Source: LMUY01 sp965198895
GTDB taxonomy: Bacteria; Pseudomonadota; Alphaproteobacteria; Acetobacterales; Acetobacteraceae
Assembly (NCBI GenBank): GCA_965198895.1
Contig: OZ240676.1
Location: 1-64,000 of the forward strand
Length of the DNA: 64,000 bases
Reading direction: 5' to 3'
Made by a program: the position numbers and the translations under genes. The notes below the pieces were generated by a model, which ran no database searches, was not told the origin of the DNA, and saw only the letters and a program-made list of their open reading frames with translations. Positions 55,179 through 63,783 of this stretch are shown piece by piece; the stretch's first letter is position 1; each line of letters opens with the position of its first letter.

Positions 55179-56261
55179 ATGACCTTCCCGATTACGCGGT
55201 CCGCAAGCCCTAAGCCTCATCCGGCCGACGATACGCTGCGGTTCGGCGAAGTGTTCACCGACCACATGTTCACCATGCCCTACGAGGAGGGGCGCGGCTG
55301 GCACGATCCGCAGATCGTTCCCTACGGGCCGTTCACGATGGATCCGGCCTGCTGCGTGCTGCACTACGCGCAGGCGGTGTTCGACGGCCTGAAGGCATTC
55401 CGCGGGCAGGATGGCGCCGTTAAGATTTTCCGTGGCGACGCCCATGCCGAGCGGCTGAACCGCTCCTGCGACTATCTCTGCATTCCTCGGCTCGACCCGG
55501 CGCTGGTTCAGGACTCGTTCCGGGCCCTGGTGGGTCTCGATCAGGGCTGGGTGCCGACCAAGAAGGGCACGGCGCTCTATATCCGCCCGACGGTCATCGC
55601 GACCGAGACCTTCCTCGGCGTGCATCCCTCCAAAACCTACCTGTACTACGTGATCCTCAGCCCTGTCGGCGCCTACTACAAGGAGGGGCTCAACCCCGTG
55701 AAGATCCTTGTTACCGACAAATACGTCCGCGCCGTGCCGGGCGGCCTGGGTGCGGCAAAGACGGCTGGCAACTACGCCGCCAGCCTGTTCGCCGCCCAGG
55801 AGGCCGAGCGCGAGGGCTATACCCAGGTGTTGTGGCTGGATGGCCGGCAGCGGGAGTTCCTCGACGAGGTCGGCACGATGAACATCATGCTCCGCATCGG
55901 CGACACGGTGATCACGCCCCCGCTCACCTCGGGCAGCATTTTGGCGGGCATCACCCGTGATTCGACGCTGACGCTGTTGCGGGATTGGGGCCTACCGATA
56001 GAGGAGCGGCCGATCTCGATCCACGAGGTTGTGTCGGCCCACGAAAGCGGCACCCTCGCCGAAATGTGGGGCACCGGCACCGCCGCCGTGATCTCCCCGG
56101 TGGGAGAGCTCGGCTATGCGGGCCACCGCATGGTGATCCGCAACGGCGGCATCGGCGATCTGACACAGAAACTCTATGATGCGGTCACTGGGATCCAATA
56201 CGGCACGACAGCCGACAAGCATGGCTGGCTGACGCCGGTGGACACGTTCGGCGAGCGTTAG
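55179..56261 (+). CDS. ilvE: Branched-chain amino acid aminotransferase
   Basis: A 360-residue fold-type IV PLP aminotransferase of the larger class II BCAT type. The first strands contain PFTMDPACCVLHYAQAVFDGLKAF. The PLP-lysine is probably in VPGGLGAAKTAGNYAASL, followed by VLWLDGRQREFLDEVGTMNI and the C-terminal GTGTAAVISPVGEL. It catalyses the last step of Leu, Ile and Val synthesis. The ATG at 55179 is preferred to one three codons upstream; neither has a strong Shine-Dalgarno. Confidence 0.93.
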   Translation: MTFPITRSASPKPHPADDTLRFGEVFTDHMFTMPYEEGRGWHDPQIVPYGPFTMDPACCVLHYAQAVFDGLKAFRGQDGAVKIFRGDAHAERLNRSCDYLCIPRLDPALVQDSFRALVGLDQGWVPTKKGTALYIRPTVIATETFLGVHPSKTYLYYVILSPVGAYYKEGLNPVKILVTDKYVRAVPGGLGAAKTAGNYAASLFAAQEAEREGYTQVLWLDGRQREFLDEVGTMNIMLRIGDTVITPPLTSGSILAGITRDSTLTLLRDWGLPIEERPISIHEVVSAHESGTLAEMWGTGTAAVISPVGELGYAGHRMVIRNGGIGDLTQKLYDAVTGIQYGTTADKHGWLTPVDTFGER

Positions 56262-56262
56262 G

Positions 56263-56505
56263 CTACTTTGGAGTAACCATCACGTCGGGCGGGGCGCCGC
56301 TCGGTGGGGTCGTGGGCACGGGCGCGGTCGGCGCCGTCTGCGTCGCGGAACTACTCAGGCCGGGCACGGTCGAGGAATTATGGCTCGACGTGTCCGGGCT
56401 CGACGTGGGGCCTGGCGTTGGCTGTGCAGGTGGCGCCGTGCCTTGTGCGCACGCCAACCCCGGCACGGCGGCCAGCAACGTCATCGCCAAAATCGCTCGC
56501 TTCAT
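56263..56505 (-). CDS. Small secreted Pro/Ser/Thr-rich protein
   Basis: An 80-residue protein with a signal peptide (MKRAILAMTLLAAVPGLACA) followed by a low-complexity mature part rich in Pro, Ser and Thr (TAPPAQPTPGPTSSPDTSSH, VPTTPPSGAPPDVMV). GGAGA precedes the ATG at 56505; an ATG two codons earlier is possible. Function is not recognised; such tails are often surface-exposed or linker-like. It lies between ilvE (convergent) and rpsB (divergent). Confidence 0.6.
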   Translation of the reverse strand: MKRAILAMTLLAAVPGLACAQGTAPPAQPTPGPTSSPDTSSHNSSTVPGLSSSATQTAPTAPVPTTPPSGAPPDVMVTPK

Positions 56506-56602
56506 GGCCATTCTCCAATCAGGCCCCTCAAACGAGCACGGCTCCATCCCGGTTGCAGCGCCTTGCCTTCGGGGCTGGTTTCCGCCATATCCCCGCGCGT
56601 CG

Positions 56603-56730
56603 GTCACTGCCCACAAAGGCGGTTCGATAATTCACACGCGGGGTGCCTCTTCCTGGCCGAAAGCCAGAACCGGTGCCGCAAGGCCAACCCCCGCGGAGGC
56701 TCAACCGGACTACTAGGAAGCACCATACTC
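56603..56730 (+). promoter_or_regulatory. rpsB leader with weak promoter candidate and hairpin
   Basis: A GATAAT box (56626-56631) with a poor -35 match about 17 bases upstream could be the rpsB promoter. The transcribed leader of about 95 bases contains a hairpin CTGGC-CGAAA-GCCAG (56653-56667). rpsB leaders bind S2 for feedback control in many bacteria, but I cannot match a known leader motif. AGGAAG lies 10 bases before the ATG. Confidence 0.3.
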
Positions 56731-57510
56731 ATGGCGATGCCCGATTTCACTCTGCGTCAGCTGCTCGAGGCCGGCGTCCATTTCGGCCACCACACCCGCC
56801 GCTGGAACCCGCGCATGGCGCCGTACCTGTTCGGCATCCGCAACCAGGTCCACATCATCGACCTGCAGCAGACCGTGCCGATGCTGGACCGTGCGCTGCG
56901 CGCCGTGCGCGACACGACGGCCGGTGGCGGTCGCGTGCTGTTCGTCGGCACCAAGCGCGCCGCGGCCGAGCACGTGGCGGATGCGGCCAAGCGTTGCGGC
57001 CAGTACTACGTGAACCACCGCTGGCTCGGCGGCATGCTGACCAACTGGAAGACCATCACCGGGTCTATCAAGCGCCTGCGCCAGATCGAGGAGCTGCTCG
57101 CCGGCAACGTCGAGGGCTTGACCAAGAAAGAGGTGCTGGACATCACGCGCGACAGCGACAAGCTGGAACGCGCGCTGGGCGGCATCAAGGAGATGGGCGG
57201 CCTGCCCGACATCCTGTTCATCATCGACACCAACAAGGAGAAGTTGGCCGTCGAGGAAGCGAACAAGCTGGGCATCCCGGTCATCGCCATCCTGGACAGC
57301 AACTCCGACCCGGCCGGCGTCACCTATCCGATCCCCGGCAACGATGATGCCCTGCGCGCCATCACGCTGTATTGCGACCTGATCGCCGGCGCTGTGCTGG
57401 ATGGCATCAGCGCCGAGATGGCGGCCTCGGGCCGTGATGTCGGCGCAGACGAGGAACTGCCGATGGGAGCCATGCCGGACGACGTGATGGCCGAGCTGCC
57501 CGCCGCCTGA
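56731..57510 (+). CDS. rpsB: 30S ribosomal protein S2
   Basis: A 259-residue S2. Characteristic segments are FTLRQLLEAGVHFGHHTRRW, NPRMAPYLFGIRNQVHIIDL, YVNHRWLGGMLTNWKTI and GIPVIAILDSNSDPAGVTYP. The ATG at 56731 fits the family start; the upstream open frame is rejected. It assembles late on the small subunit. As usual it is followed by tsf (21-base gap), and the pair probably shares one mRNA. Confidence 0.98.
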   Translation: MAMPDFTLRQLLEAGVHFGHHTRRWNPRMAPYLFGIRNQVHIIDLQQTVPMLDRALRAVRDTTAGGGRVLFVGTKRAAAEHVADAAKRCGQYYVNHRWLGGMLTNWKTITGSIKRLRQIEELLAGNVEGLTKKEVLDITRDSDKLERALGGIKEMGGLPDILFIIDTNKEKLAVEEANKLGIPVIAILDSNSDPAGVTYPIPGNDDALRAITLYCDLIAGAVLDGISAEMAASGRDVGADEELPMGAMPDDVMAELPAA

Positions 57511-57531
57511 ACGAACCAGAGAGAGAAGAAT

Positions 57532-58446
57532 ATGGCTGAGATCACCGCCGCCCTGGTGAAGGACCTTCGCGAGAAGACCGGCGCCGGGATGATGGACTGC
57601 AAGAAGGCCCTGTCCGAGACGTCGGGCGACATCGAGGGCGCGATCGACTGGCTGCGGAAGAAAGGCCTGTCCGCCGCCGCCAAGAAAAGCGGCCGGGTGG
57701 CAGCCGAGGGCTTGGTTGGCGTGGCGACGATGCCGAACAGGGGCGCCGTCGTCGAAGTGAACGCCGAGACCGATTTCGTCGGCCGCAACGAGACGTTTCA
57801 GGGCTTCGTCGCTACGGTGGCCAAGCTGGCGCTGGATGTCGGCGAGGATGTCGAGGCGCTGAAGGCCGCCGCCTACCCCGGTACCGGCCGCACGGTCGCC
57901 GAGGAGCTGACGCAGTTGGTCGCGACGATCGGCGAGAACATGTCGCTGCGCCGCGTGCGGGTGCTGACAGTCACGTCTGGGGTGGTGGCGAGCTACGTCC
58001 ACCAGGCGGTCAAGCCAGGCCTGGGCAAGATCGGCGTGCTGGTCGGCGTCGAGGGTGCGACCGAGCTGGACGCGCTGGAGCTGCTAGGCCGCCAGGTCGG
58101 CATGCACGTGGCTGCGACGGCCCCGTCCGCACTCGACATTGACGGTGTCGACCCGGCGGCGCTCGAGCGTGAGCGCACGGTGCTGACGCAGAAGGCCGAG
58201 GAAGAGGGCAAGGCCAAGACGCCCGAGATCATGCAGAAGATGGTCGATGGCCGGATCCGGAAGTATTACGAGGAAGTGGTGCTGCTGGAGCAGGTCTGGG
58301 TGATCGACGGCGAGAGCCGGGTCAAGGCGGTGGCGAAGAAGGCCGGCGCTACGATCAGCGGCTTCGTGCGATTTGCAATCGGTGAAGGCATCGAGAAGCA
58401 GACGGGCGATTTCGCGGCCGAAGTCGCCGCGGCCGCCGGGCTGTAG
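57532..58446 (+). CDS. tsf: Translation elongation factor Ts
   Basis: A 304-residue guanine-nucleotide exchange factor for EF-Tu. The N-terminal UBA-like domain contains LVKDLREKTGAGMMDCKKAL, the core EVNAETDFVGRNETFQGFV is invariant in the family, and the C-terminal part has EEVVLLEQVWVIDGESRVKA. GAGAGAAG precedes the ATG. It ends 11 bases before a palindromic doublet and converges on a CoA-transferase gene. Confidence 0.98.
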   Translation: MAEITAALVKDLREKTGAGMMDCKKALSETSGDIEGAIDWLRKKGLSAAAKKSGRVAAEGLVGVATMPNRGAVVEVNAETDFVGRNETFQGFVATVAKLALDVGEDVEALKAAAYPGTGRTVAEELTQLVATIGENMSLRRVRVLTVTSGVVASYVHQAVKPGLGKIGVLVGVEGATELDALELLGRQVGMHVAATAPSALDIDGVDPAALERERTVLTQKAEEEGKAKTPEIMQKMVDGRIRKYYEEVVLLEQVWVIDGESRVKAVAKKAGATISGFVRFAIGEGIEKQTGDFAAEVAAAAGL

Positions 58447-58457
58447 ACTGCTCTTCT

Positions 58458-58594
58458 CCCTCTCCCCTTGAGGGAGAGGGCCGGGGTGAGGGGTGGTCGC
58501 CACACGCTGCTGGCCGGTTTAGATCGGGCGCTCCATCGGGTTGGTCGGGTGTGTGGCTTACCCCTCACCCCGACCCTCTCCCAAGGGGAGAGGG
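58458..58594. repeat. Inverted pair of CCCCTCACCCC-type palindromes (REPIN-like)
   Basis: Copy 1 (58458-58493) reads CCCTCTCCCCTTGAGGGAGA... and ends CCGGGGTGAGGGG. Copy 2 (58561-58594) is its near-exact reverse complement, with 67 bases between. Each copy is itself a hairpin. The pair fills the gap between the convergent tsf and CoA-transferase genes and could act as a bidirectional transcription block, though it lacks T-tracts. Confidence 0.85.
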
Positions 58595-58604
58595 AGTAGG
58601 AAGG

Positions 58605-59831
58605 TTAGATCACTTTCTTCTCTCGCAACTGCGCCAATTCCTCCGCCGACAATCCCAACCTCGCCCCCAGCACCTCATCGGTGTGCTGCCCCAGTGTCGG
58701 CGGGGACAGGCGATAGGTCGGCGGCGTCTCGCTCAGCCGCACCGGGTTGGCGATCACCTTCACACCGTCCGGCGTTGCCGCATGGGGCATTTGCACCACA
58801 ACACCGCGGGCCTGCGACTGGGGGTCGGCGAACACCTGCTCCAGCGTGTTGATGGGGCCGCAGCCGATCTTCAGCGCCTCGAGCCGTTCCACCCACCATG
58901 CCGTCGGGTGGCGCTGCGTCACCGGATTCAGCGTGTCGGTGACCAACTGGCGATTGGTGACACGGGCGGCGTTGGTGGCGAAACGCTCATCGGCCAGCAG
59001 ATGGCTGAGCTCGAAATTGTCGCAGAACCGTTTGAACGTCGGATCGTTGCCCACGGAAAGCACCATGTAGCCGTCCGTCGTCGGGACCACCTGGTACGGC
59101 ACGATATTGGGGTGCTGGTTGCCCAGCCGCACCGGGTTTTCGCCAGTCGCCAGGTAGTTCATGCCCTGGTTGGCGAGCCAGGCGACGTGGGTGTCCAGCA
59201 TGCCGATATCGATCTGCTGCCCCTGCCCCGTCGCATCACGGTGACGCAAGGCAGCCATTACACCGATGCAGCCATACAGCCCTGCGAACAAGTCGGCCAC
59301 GGGAATGCCGACCTTCTGCGGCTCCCCATCGGGCTCGCCGGTCAGGCTCATCACGCCGCCCATTGCCTGGATCAGCCCATCATAGCCGGGGCGCGGCGCG
59401 TAGGGGCCGGTCTGGCCGAAGCCGGTGATCGAGCAATACACCAGCCGAGGGAACGCCGCGTGCAGCTGCTGATAGCCGAGGCCGTATTTGGCGAGCGCGC
59501 CGACCTTGAAGTTCTCCACCAGGATGTCGCACTGCGCGATCAGCTTCAGCGCCAGCGCCTGGCCCTCCGGCGTCGCGATATCCAGCGTCACCGAGCGCTT
59601 GTTGCGGTTCACGCCGACGAAATAGGCGCTCTCCTGCGTGCCCGGCATGAAGGGCGGAGCGAAGCCGCGGGTATCGTCGCCGGAACCGGGCTTCTCGATC
59701 TTGATCACGTCCGCGCCGAGGTCGCCCAGCATCTGCACGCAAGTCGGGCCGGCCAGCACGCGCGTGAGGTCAAACACCGTCAGCCCGTGCAAGGGTCCCA
59801 GGCTGCCCTGGCCGGTCTGGCTTTGCTCCAA
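58605..59831 (-). CDS. CaiB/BaiF family III CoA-transferase
   Basis: A 408-residue CoA-transferase. The N-terminal segment LHGLTVFDLTRVLAGPTCVQ with LGDLGADVIKIEKPGSGDDT is the family signature. NRNKRSVTLDIATPEGQALA and ENFKVGALAKYGLGYQQL follow, with the catalytic aspartate expected further downstream. The start is TTG at 59831, because GGAGG lies six bases upstream and family homology begins shortly after. It moves CoA between carboxylic acids by an anhydride mechanism. It diverges from the aldehyde dehydrogenase gene. Confidence 0.9.
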   Translation of the reverse strand: MEQSQTGQGSLGPLHGLTVFDLTRVLAGPTCVQMLGDLGADVIKIEKPGSGDDTRGFAPPFMPGTQESAYFVGVNRNKRSVTLDIATPEGQALALKLIAQCDILVENFKVGALAKYGLGYQQLHAAFPRLVYCSITGFGQTGPYAPRPGYDGLIQAMGGVMSLTGEPDGEPQKVGIPVADLFAGLYGCIGVMAALRHRDATGQGQQIDIGMLDTHVAWLANQGMNYLATGENPVRLGNQHPNIVPYQVVPTTDGYMVLSVGNDPTFKRFCDNFELSHLLADERFATNAARVTNRQLVTDTLNPVTQRHPTAWWVERLEALKIGCGPINTLEQVFADPQSQARGVVVQMPHAATPDGVKVIANPVRLSETPPTYRLSPPTLGQHTDEVLGARLGLSAEELAQLREKKVI

Positions 59832-59928
59832 GTGTCGTCCTCCATCGCGTTGCCGCCCGCTTGCCCGCATGCCGGGCCAGGGCCATTGTCCGTTGGGATT
59901 ACAAGCGACCGCCGTGGGAGGCAAACCA

Positions 59929-61440
59929 ATGCTCGATCGTCCGCAACCGGAGGCTCAAGGCCCGAACCTGGATCAACGCGCCCTTGCGCGTAGCCTATCC
60001 GGCTTTCACCTGATCGGCGGCGAGTTCGTGCCGGCGCGATCCGGCAAGACGTTTGCCGTCGTGAACCCGGCCACTGGCGAGGAAGTCGGGCGCGCGGCCG
60101 AGGGCGATGCGTCCGACGTCGACGCAGCGGTGCAGGTCGCGGACAAGGCGCAGAAGGACTGGGCGAAAATGCCGTCGCGCAAGCGTGGCGCGCTGGTCGG
60201 GCAGTGCGCGGCGTTGCTGCGCGAGCACGTCGAGGAATTGGCCCGGCTGATCGCGATGGAAACCGGCAAGGCGCTGCGGACCGAAAGCCGGGTCGAGGCG
60301 AACACCATCGCCGACATCTTCGAATTCTTTGGCGGCCTGGGCGGCGAGCTCAAGGGCGAGTCGGTGCCGTTCGCACCAAACGTGCTGTCGGTCACCGTGC
60401 GCGAGCCGCTGGGCGTGGTCGGGGCGATCATCCCCTGGAACGTGCCGATGCTGCTGATGGCGCTGAAGGTCGCCCCAGCGCTGGTGGCGGGCAACACCGT
60501 GGTGGTGAAGTCGGCCGAGGAAGCGCCGCTGACCGTGCTACGCGTGTGCGAGTTGGTGAACCGCATCCTGCCGCCGGGCTGCTACAACATGCTGTCCGGC
60601 TACGGCCCGGAATGCGGCGCGCCGCTGGTGGAACACCCCCTGGTGCGCAAGGTGACGTTCACCGGCAGCGTCCAAGTGGGCCGCATCGTCAGCAAGGCCG
60701 CGGCGGAGAAGCTGATCCCGGTGACGCTGGAGCTGGGTGGCAAGTCCCCCATGCTGGTGTTCGCCGATTGCGACTTCGAGAAAACCGTGGCGGGCGCGCT
60801 GACCTCGATGCGTTTCACCCGGCAGGGCCAGAGCTGCACGGCGGCCAGCCGCATCTATGTCGAGCGGCCGATCTACCAGCGCTTCGTCGACGCGATGGCG
60901 GAGAAGGTGGACGCCATGGTGATGGGCGACCCGCTGGACGAAAAGACCGACATCGGCACCATCATCAGCACCGAGCAGTTCGGCAAGGTGCAGAGCTACA
61001 TCGACCAGGGCAAGGCCACGGCCGGCGCCGAGGGCCGCGCCTGCTCCGCCATGCCGTCCGACCCGGCGTTGAAGAAGGGGCTGTTCATCCAGCCGCACAT
61101 CTTCACCAACCTGCCGGACGACAGCCCGCTGGTGCAGGAGGAGATCTTCGGGCCGGTTACCGTGATCTTCCCGTTCGACGACGCGGAGGACGTTCTGGCC
61201 CGCGCGAACGGAACCGAATACGGCCTGGCCGCGTCTGTATGGACGAATAACCTAAAAGTCGGCCTCGACCTCGCCCACCGGCTGGAGGCGGGGCTGGTGC
61301 AGATCAATCAGAACCTGGTGGTTCAAGCCAACCTCTCCTATGGCGGCGTCAAGAGCAGCGGCCTGGGCAAGGAGGCGAGTTTGGAAGCGATGCTCGAGCA
61401 CTTCATGCACAAGAAGACAATCATGGTGAACTACGCCTGA
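59929..61440 (+). CDS. Aldehyde dehydrogenase family protein
   Basis: A 503-residue NAD(P)-dependent aldehyde dehydrogenase. The catalytic cysteine is C303 in RQGQSCTAASRIYVER, and the general-base glutamate E268 in VTLELGGKSPMLV. NPATGEEVGRAAEGDASDVD and IIPWNVPMLLMALKVAPAL are family hallmarks. GGGAGG precedes the ATG at 59929. Its stop is one base before the start of the PDZ pseudoprotease gene, so they are co-transcribed. Substrate unknown. Confidence 0.93.
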   Translation: MLDRPQPEAQGPNLDQRALARSLSGFHLIGGEFVPARSGKTFAVVNPATGEEVGRAAEGDASDVDAAVQVADKAQKDWAKMPSRKRGALVGQCAALLREHVEELARLIAMETGKALRTESRVEANTIADIFEFFGGLGGELKGESVPFAPNVLSVTVREPLGVVGAIIPWNVPMLLMALKVAPALVAGNTVVVKSAEEAPLTVLRVCELVNRILPPGCYNMLSGYGPECGAPLVEHPLVRKVTFTGSVQVGRIVSKAAAEKLIPVTLELGGKSPMLVFADCDFEKTVAGALTSMRFTRQGQSCTAASRIYVERPIYQRFVDAMAEKVDAMVMGDPLDEKTDIGTIISTEQFGKVQSYIDQGKATAGAEGRACSAMPSDPALKKGLFIQPHIFTNLPDDSPLVQEEIFGPVTVIFPFDDAEDVLARANGTEYGLAASVWTNNLKVGLDLAHRLEAGLVQINQNLVVQANLSYGGVKSSGLGKEASLEAMLEHFMHKKTIMVNYA

Positions 61441-61441
61441 C

Positions 61442-62413
61442 ATGGCCAAAGAACGCGACATCCCGGCCGAGTTACAACCCGACCCGGCCGACTACGCCTT
61501 CGACCTCGACCGTGTGCTGAGCGCGGTCGTCGGACTGCGTGCGACCGCGCCCAACGATGCGTTCACCGCGGGGGCGCTCGGCACCGAGCGCGAGGGGTCG
61601 GGCATCGTCATCGGAGATGACGGGTTGCTGTTGACCATGGGCTACCTGATCACCGAGGCCGAGACCGTCTGGCTGACATCCGCCGACGGTCGCGCCGTGC
61701 CGGGTCATGCGCTGGCGTTCGATGGCGAGAGCGGTTTTGGCCTAGTGCAGCCGCTGGGGAAATTGGCCCTCCCCAAACTCGAGTTCGGCGACAGTTCCTC
61801 GCTGAAGCTGGGCCAGCAGGTGCTGTTCGCCTCGGCGGGTGGCCGCAAGCGTGCCATCGAGACCAAGATCGTCGGCCGGCAGGAGTTCGCCGGATATTGG
61901 GAATACCTGCTGGACGAGGCACTGTTCACGGCACCGGCGCATCCCTTCTGGGGCGGTGGGGCGCTGATCGGCAAGGACGCCAAGCTACTGGGTGTGGGCT
62001 CGTTGATCCTGCAGCAGGGCGACAACAAGGGCCGGCGGCACGACATGAATATGATCGTGCCCATCAGCATGCTGCCGCCAATTCTTGAGGATTTGCGTCG
62101 CTACGGCCAGGTGAACCGCCCTCCCCGCCCCTGGCTCGGCCTGTATGCGATGGAAGACGACGAGACGGTGGTGATCGGCGGCATCGCCGATGGCGGCCCG
62201 GCCGAACGCGCCGGATTGCGCACCGGCGACCACGTGCTGGCCGTGGAAGACGAGGAAGTCACCGATCTCGCTGGGCTGTGGCGCGGCGTGTGGGCGTGCG
62301 GTCCGGCAGGATCGCGGGTGACGCTGATGGTGCAGCGTGACGAGCGCCGGATGCCGGTGAGCATTGCGACGGTGGACCGCAGGTCGCTGCTGAAATCGCC
62401 GAGGATGCACTAA
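61442..62413 (+). CDS. HtrA/S1C-like protein with PDZ domain, catalytic triad lost
   Basis: A 323-residue protein with a trypsin-like S1C fold (about 25-215) and a PDZ domain (about 222-310: RPWLGLYAMEDDETVVIGGI, GGPAERAGLRTGDHVLAVED). The frame of HtrA is recognisable, GSGIVIGDDGLLLT then KLEFGDSSSLKLGQQVLFAS, but each catalytic site is changed. The histidine segment NHVV is GYLI (Tyr68), the aspartate segment is SGFGLV (Gly near 98), and the serine segment NSGGPL is WGGGAL (Gly172). No signal peptide is seen, so it is likely cytoplasmic. Loss of all three residues argues for a binding or scaffold role. One base downstream of the aldehyde dehydrogenase gene. Confidence 0.85.
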   Translation: MAKERDIPAELQPDPADYAFDLDRVLSAVVGLRATAPNDAFTAGALGTEREGSGIVIGDDGLLLTMGYLITEAETVWLTSADGRAVPGHALAFDGESGFGLVQPLGKLALPKLEFGDSSSLKLGQQVLFASAGGRKRAIETKIVGRQEFAGYWEYLLDEALFTAPAHPFWGGGALIGKDAKLLGVGSLILQQGDNKGRRHDMNMIVPISMLPPILEDLRRYGQVNRPPRPWLGLYAMEDDETVVIGGIADGGPAERAGLRTGDHVLAVEDEEVTDLAGLWRGVWACGPAGSRVTLMVQRDERRMPVSIATVDRRSLLKSPRMH

Positions 62414-62419
62414 GCTTAA

Positions 62420-62445
62420 CCCTCTCCCCTTGTGGTGGGAGAGGG
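62420..62445. repeat. CCCTCTCCC/GGGAGAGGG palindrome between convergent genes
   Basis: CCCTCTCCC (62420-62428), an 8-base loop CTTGTGGT, then GGGAGAGGG (62437-62445). It occupies the 39-base gap between the pseudoprotease and glycosylase genes and belongs to the same palindrome family as the other copies. Confidence 0.8.
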
Positions 62446-62452
62446 GGATCTC

Positions 62453-63091
62453 TCACTCCTTTGCCAGCCGCTGTTTCGCCTCAGCGATGACGGCGTGAAA
62501 CATGGCTTCGGTCAACCGGCCAGTATTCGTGTTGTAGCGGGACACATGATAGCTGTCGGCCAGCAACAGTCCGCCAGGCAGCGTGTGGACCGCGCCGTGG
62601 CCGAATTTGTAAGCGGCCTGGCGCAACCCCAAGCAGCGGATCACCGCCGCATGCGCCAGCAATCCGAGTACCACCGCCAACTTCAAGTTCGGCATGCCCG
62701 CGAGTTCCGCGGCAAGGAAGCCATTGCAGGTTTTCACCTCCGCCGGCACCGGCAGATTGGCGGGAGGAACGCAGCGAACGGCGTTGATAACGCGGGTATC
62801 CCGCAGCGTCAGCCCATCCGCCGGATCGGCCCGGTATTCACCTTGGGCGAACCCGAACCGGACCAGCGTCTGATACAACAAAATCCCCGCGTGATCCCCC
62901 GTGAACGGCCGTCCGGTCCGGTTGGCCCCGCGCACCCCCGGTGCCATGCCGACCACCAACAGCCGGGCATCGGGGCTACCGAAGCTCGGCACCGGCGCGT
63001 TGAACCAGTCGGGGTGCTCGGCCCGGTTAGCCTCCCGATAGGCGACCAGGCGCGGACAGAGTGGGCAATCTGGCCCGGGCGCCGCGATCAA
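62453..63091 (-). CDS. Uracil-DNA glycosylase, family 5 (UDGb)
   Basis: A 212-residue DNA repair glycosylase. The family 5 motif GMAPGVRGANRTGRPFTGD is at 48-66, and the second motif SYHVSRYNTNTGRLT at the C-terminus. Four cysteines (C9, C12 in DCPLCPRL, plus those in NAVRCVPP and VKTCNGFL) can hold the 4Fe-4S cluster of UDGa/UDGb enzymes. It removes uracil and other deaminated bases. The start is TTG at 63091, overlapping the NYN gene stop as TTGA. Confidence 0.92.
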   Translation of the reverse strand: MIAAPGPDCPLCPRLVAYREANRAEHPDWFNAPVPSFGSPDARLLVVGMAPGVRGANRTGRPFTGDHAGILLYQTLVRFGFAQGEYRADPADGLTLRDTRVINAVRCVPPANLPVPAEVKTCNGFLAAELAGMPNLKLAVVLGLLAHAAVIRCLGLRQAAYKFGHGAVHTLPGGLLLADSYHVSRYNTNTGRLTEAMFHAVIAEAKQRLAKE

Positions 63092-63690
63092 GCGACTTCG
63101 GACGCCTCAGCGAACGGCTCGGCCGGGGTTGGACGGCCGGCGGTGCGGGTGCGCGGCTCCATTTGGCGGCGGGTGAAGCCCGGGGCGATCTCGGCCAATT
63201 CCAGGAACTGGTCGGCCTGGCGGCGCAATTCGTCGCCGATCATCGGCGGGCTGCTGCGCACGGTCGACACCACTGACACGCGCACGCCCTGGCGCTGCAC
63301 AGCCTCGACCAGGCGGCGGAAGTCGCTGTCGCCACTGAACAGCACCGCATGGTCCAGCCGGGGCGCCATCTCCATCATGTCGATGGCAAGTTCGATGTCC
63401 ATGTTGCCCTTGACCCGGCGCCGCCCCGCCGCATCGGTGAACTCCCGCGCCGCCTTGGTCACCAGATTGTAGCCATTATAGGCAAGCCAATCCGTCAGCG
63501 GCTTCAGCGGGGAATACTCTTCTGTCTCAAGAACTGCAGAATAGTAATATGCGCGCACAATATTTGTCTTAGCCCTGAAAAAATCGAGCATGTTGCGGTA
63601 GTCGACATCAAATCCGAGGTTACGTGAAGCGGAGTAGAGGTTCGCTCCGTCAATGAACAGGGCAGTACGTTCGTTGGGCTGGAAGAGCAC
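63088..63690 (-). CDS. NYN-domain (LabA/DUF88) putative ribonuclease
   Basis: A 200-residue PIN-like NYN protein. The acidic active-site residues are visible: FIDGANLY (D14), a central GNMDIELAIDMMEMAP (two aspartates) and FSGDSDFRRLVEAVQ. A short basic, disordered tail follows. The start is GTG at 63690 (MLFQPNERTALFID), which fits the family. RNA-processing or RNA-degrading activity is expected for the fold. It is coupled to the UDGb gene by a TTGA overlap. The segment 63515-63660 is noticeably AT-richer than the rest. Confidence 0.88.
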   Translation of the reverse strand: MLFQPNERTALFIDGANLYSASRNLGFDVDYRNMLDFFRAKTNIVRAYYYSAVLETEEYSPLKPLTDWLAYNGYNLVTKAAREFTDAAGRRRVKGNMDIELAIDMMEMAPRLDHAVLFSGDSDFRRLVEAVQRQGVRVSVVSTVRSSPPMIGDELRRQADQFLELAEIAPGFTRRQMEPRTRTAGRPTPAEPFAEASEVA

Positions 63691-63701
63691 GGCGGTATAA
63701 T
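63674..63701 (+). promoter_or_regulatory. Candidate promoter for folK
   Basis: TTGGGC (63674-63679), a 16-base spacer and a consensus TATAAT (63696-63701). This would give a leader of about 75 bases before the folK ATG at 63784. It lies at the start of the divergent NYN gene. Consensus match only. Confidence 0.4.
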
Positions 63702-63783
63702 CCCAATGTTCTGGACGTGATCGCTAGGTTTGGATGATCGACGATACAGATCGGTGTCTATCATAGAAAGGTCAAAAACGCTG

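Noticed and set aside
58458..58594. Intrinsic terminators
   Set aside because: The hairpins are strong but not followed by T-runs on either strand. They match a dispersed repeat family, so they are listed as repeats.
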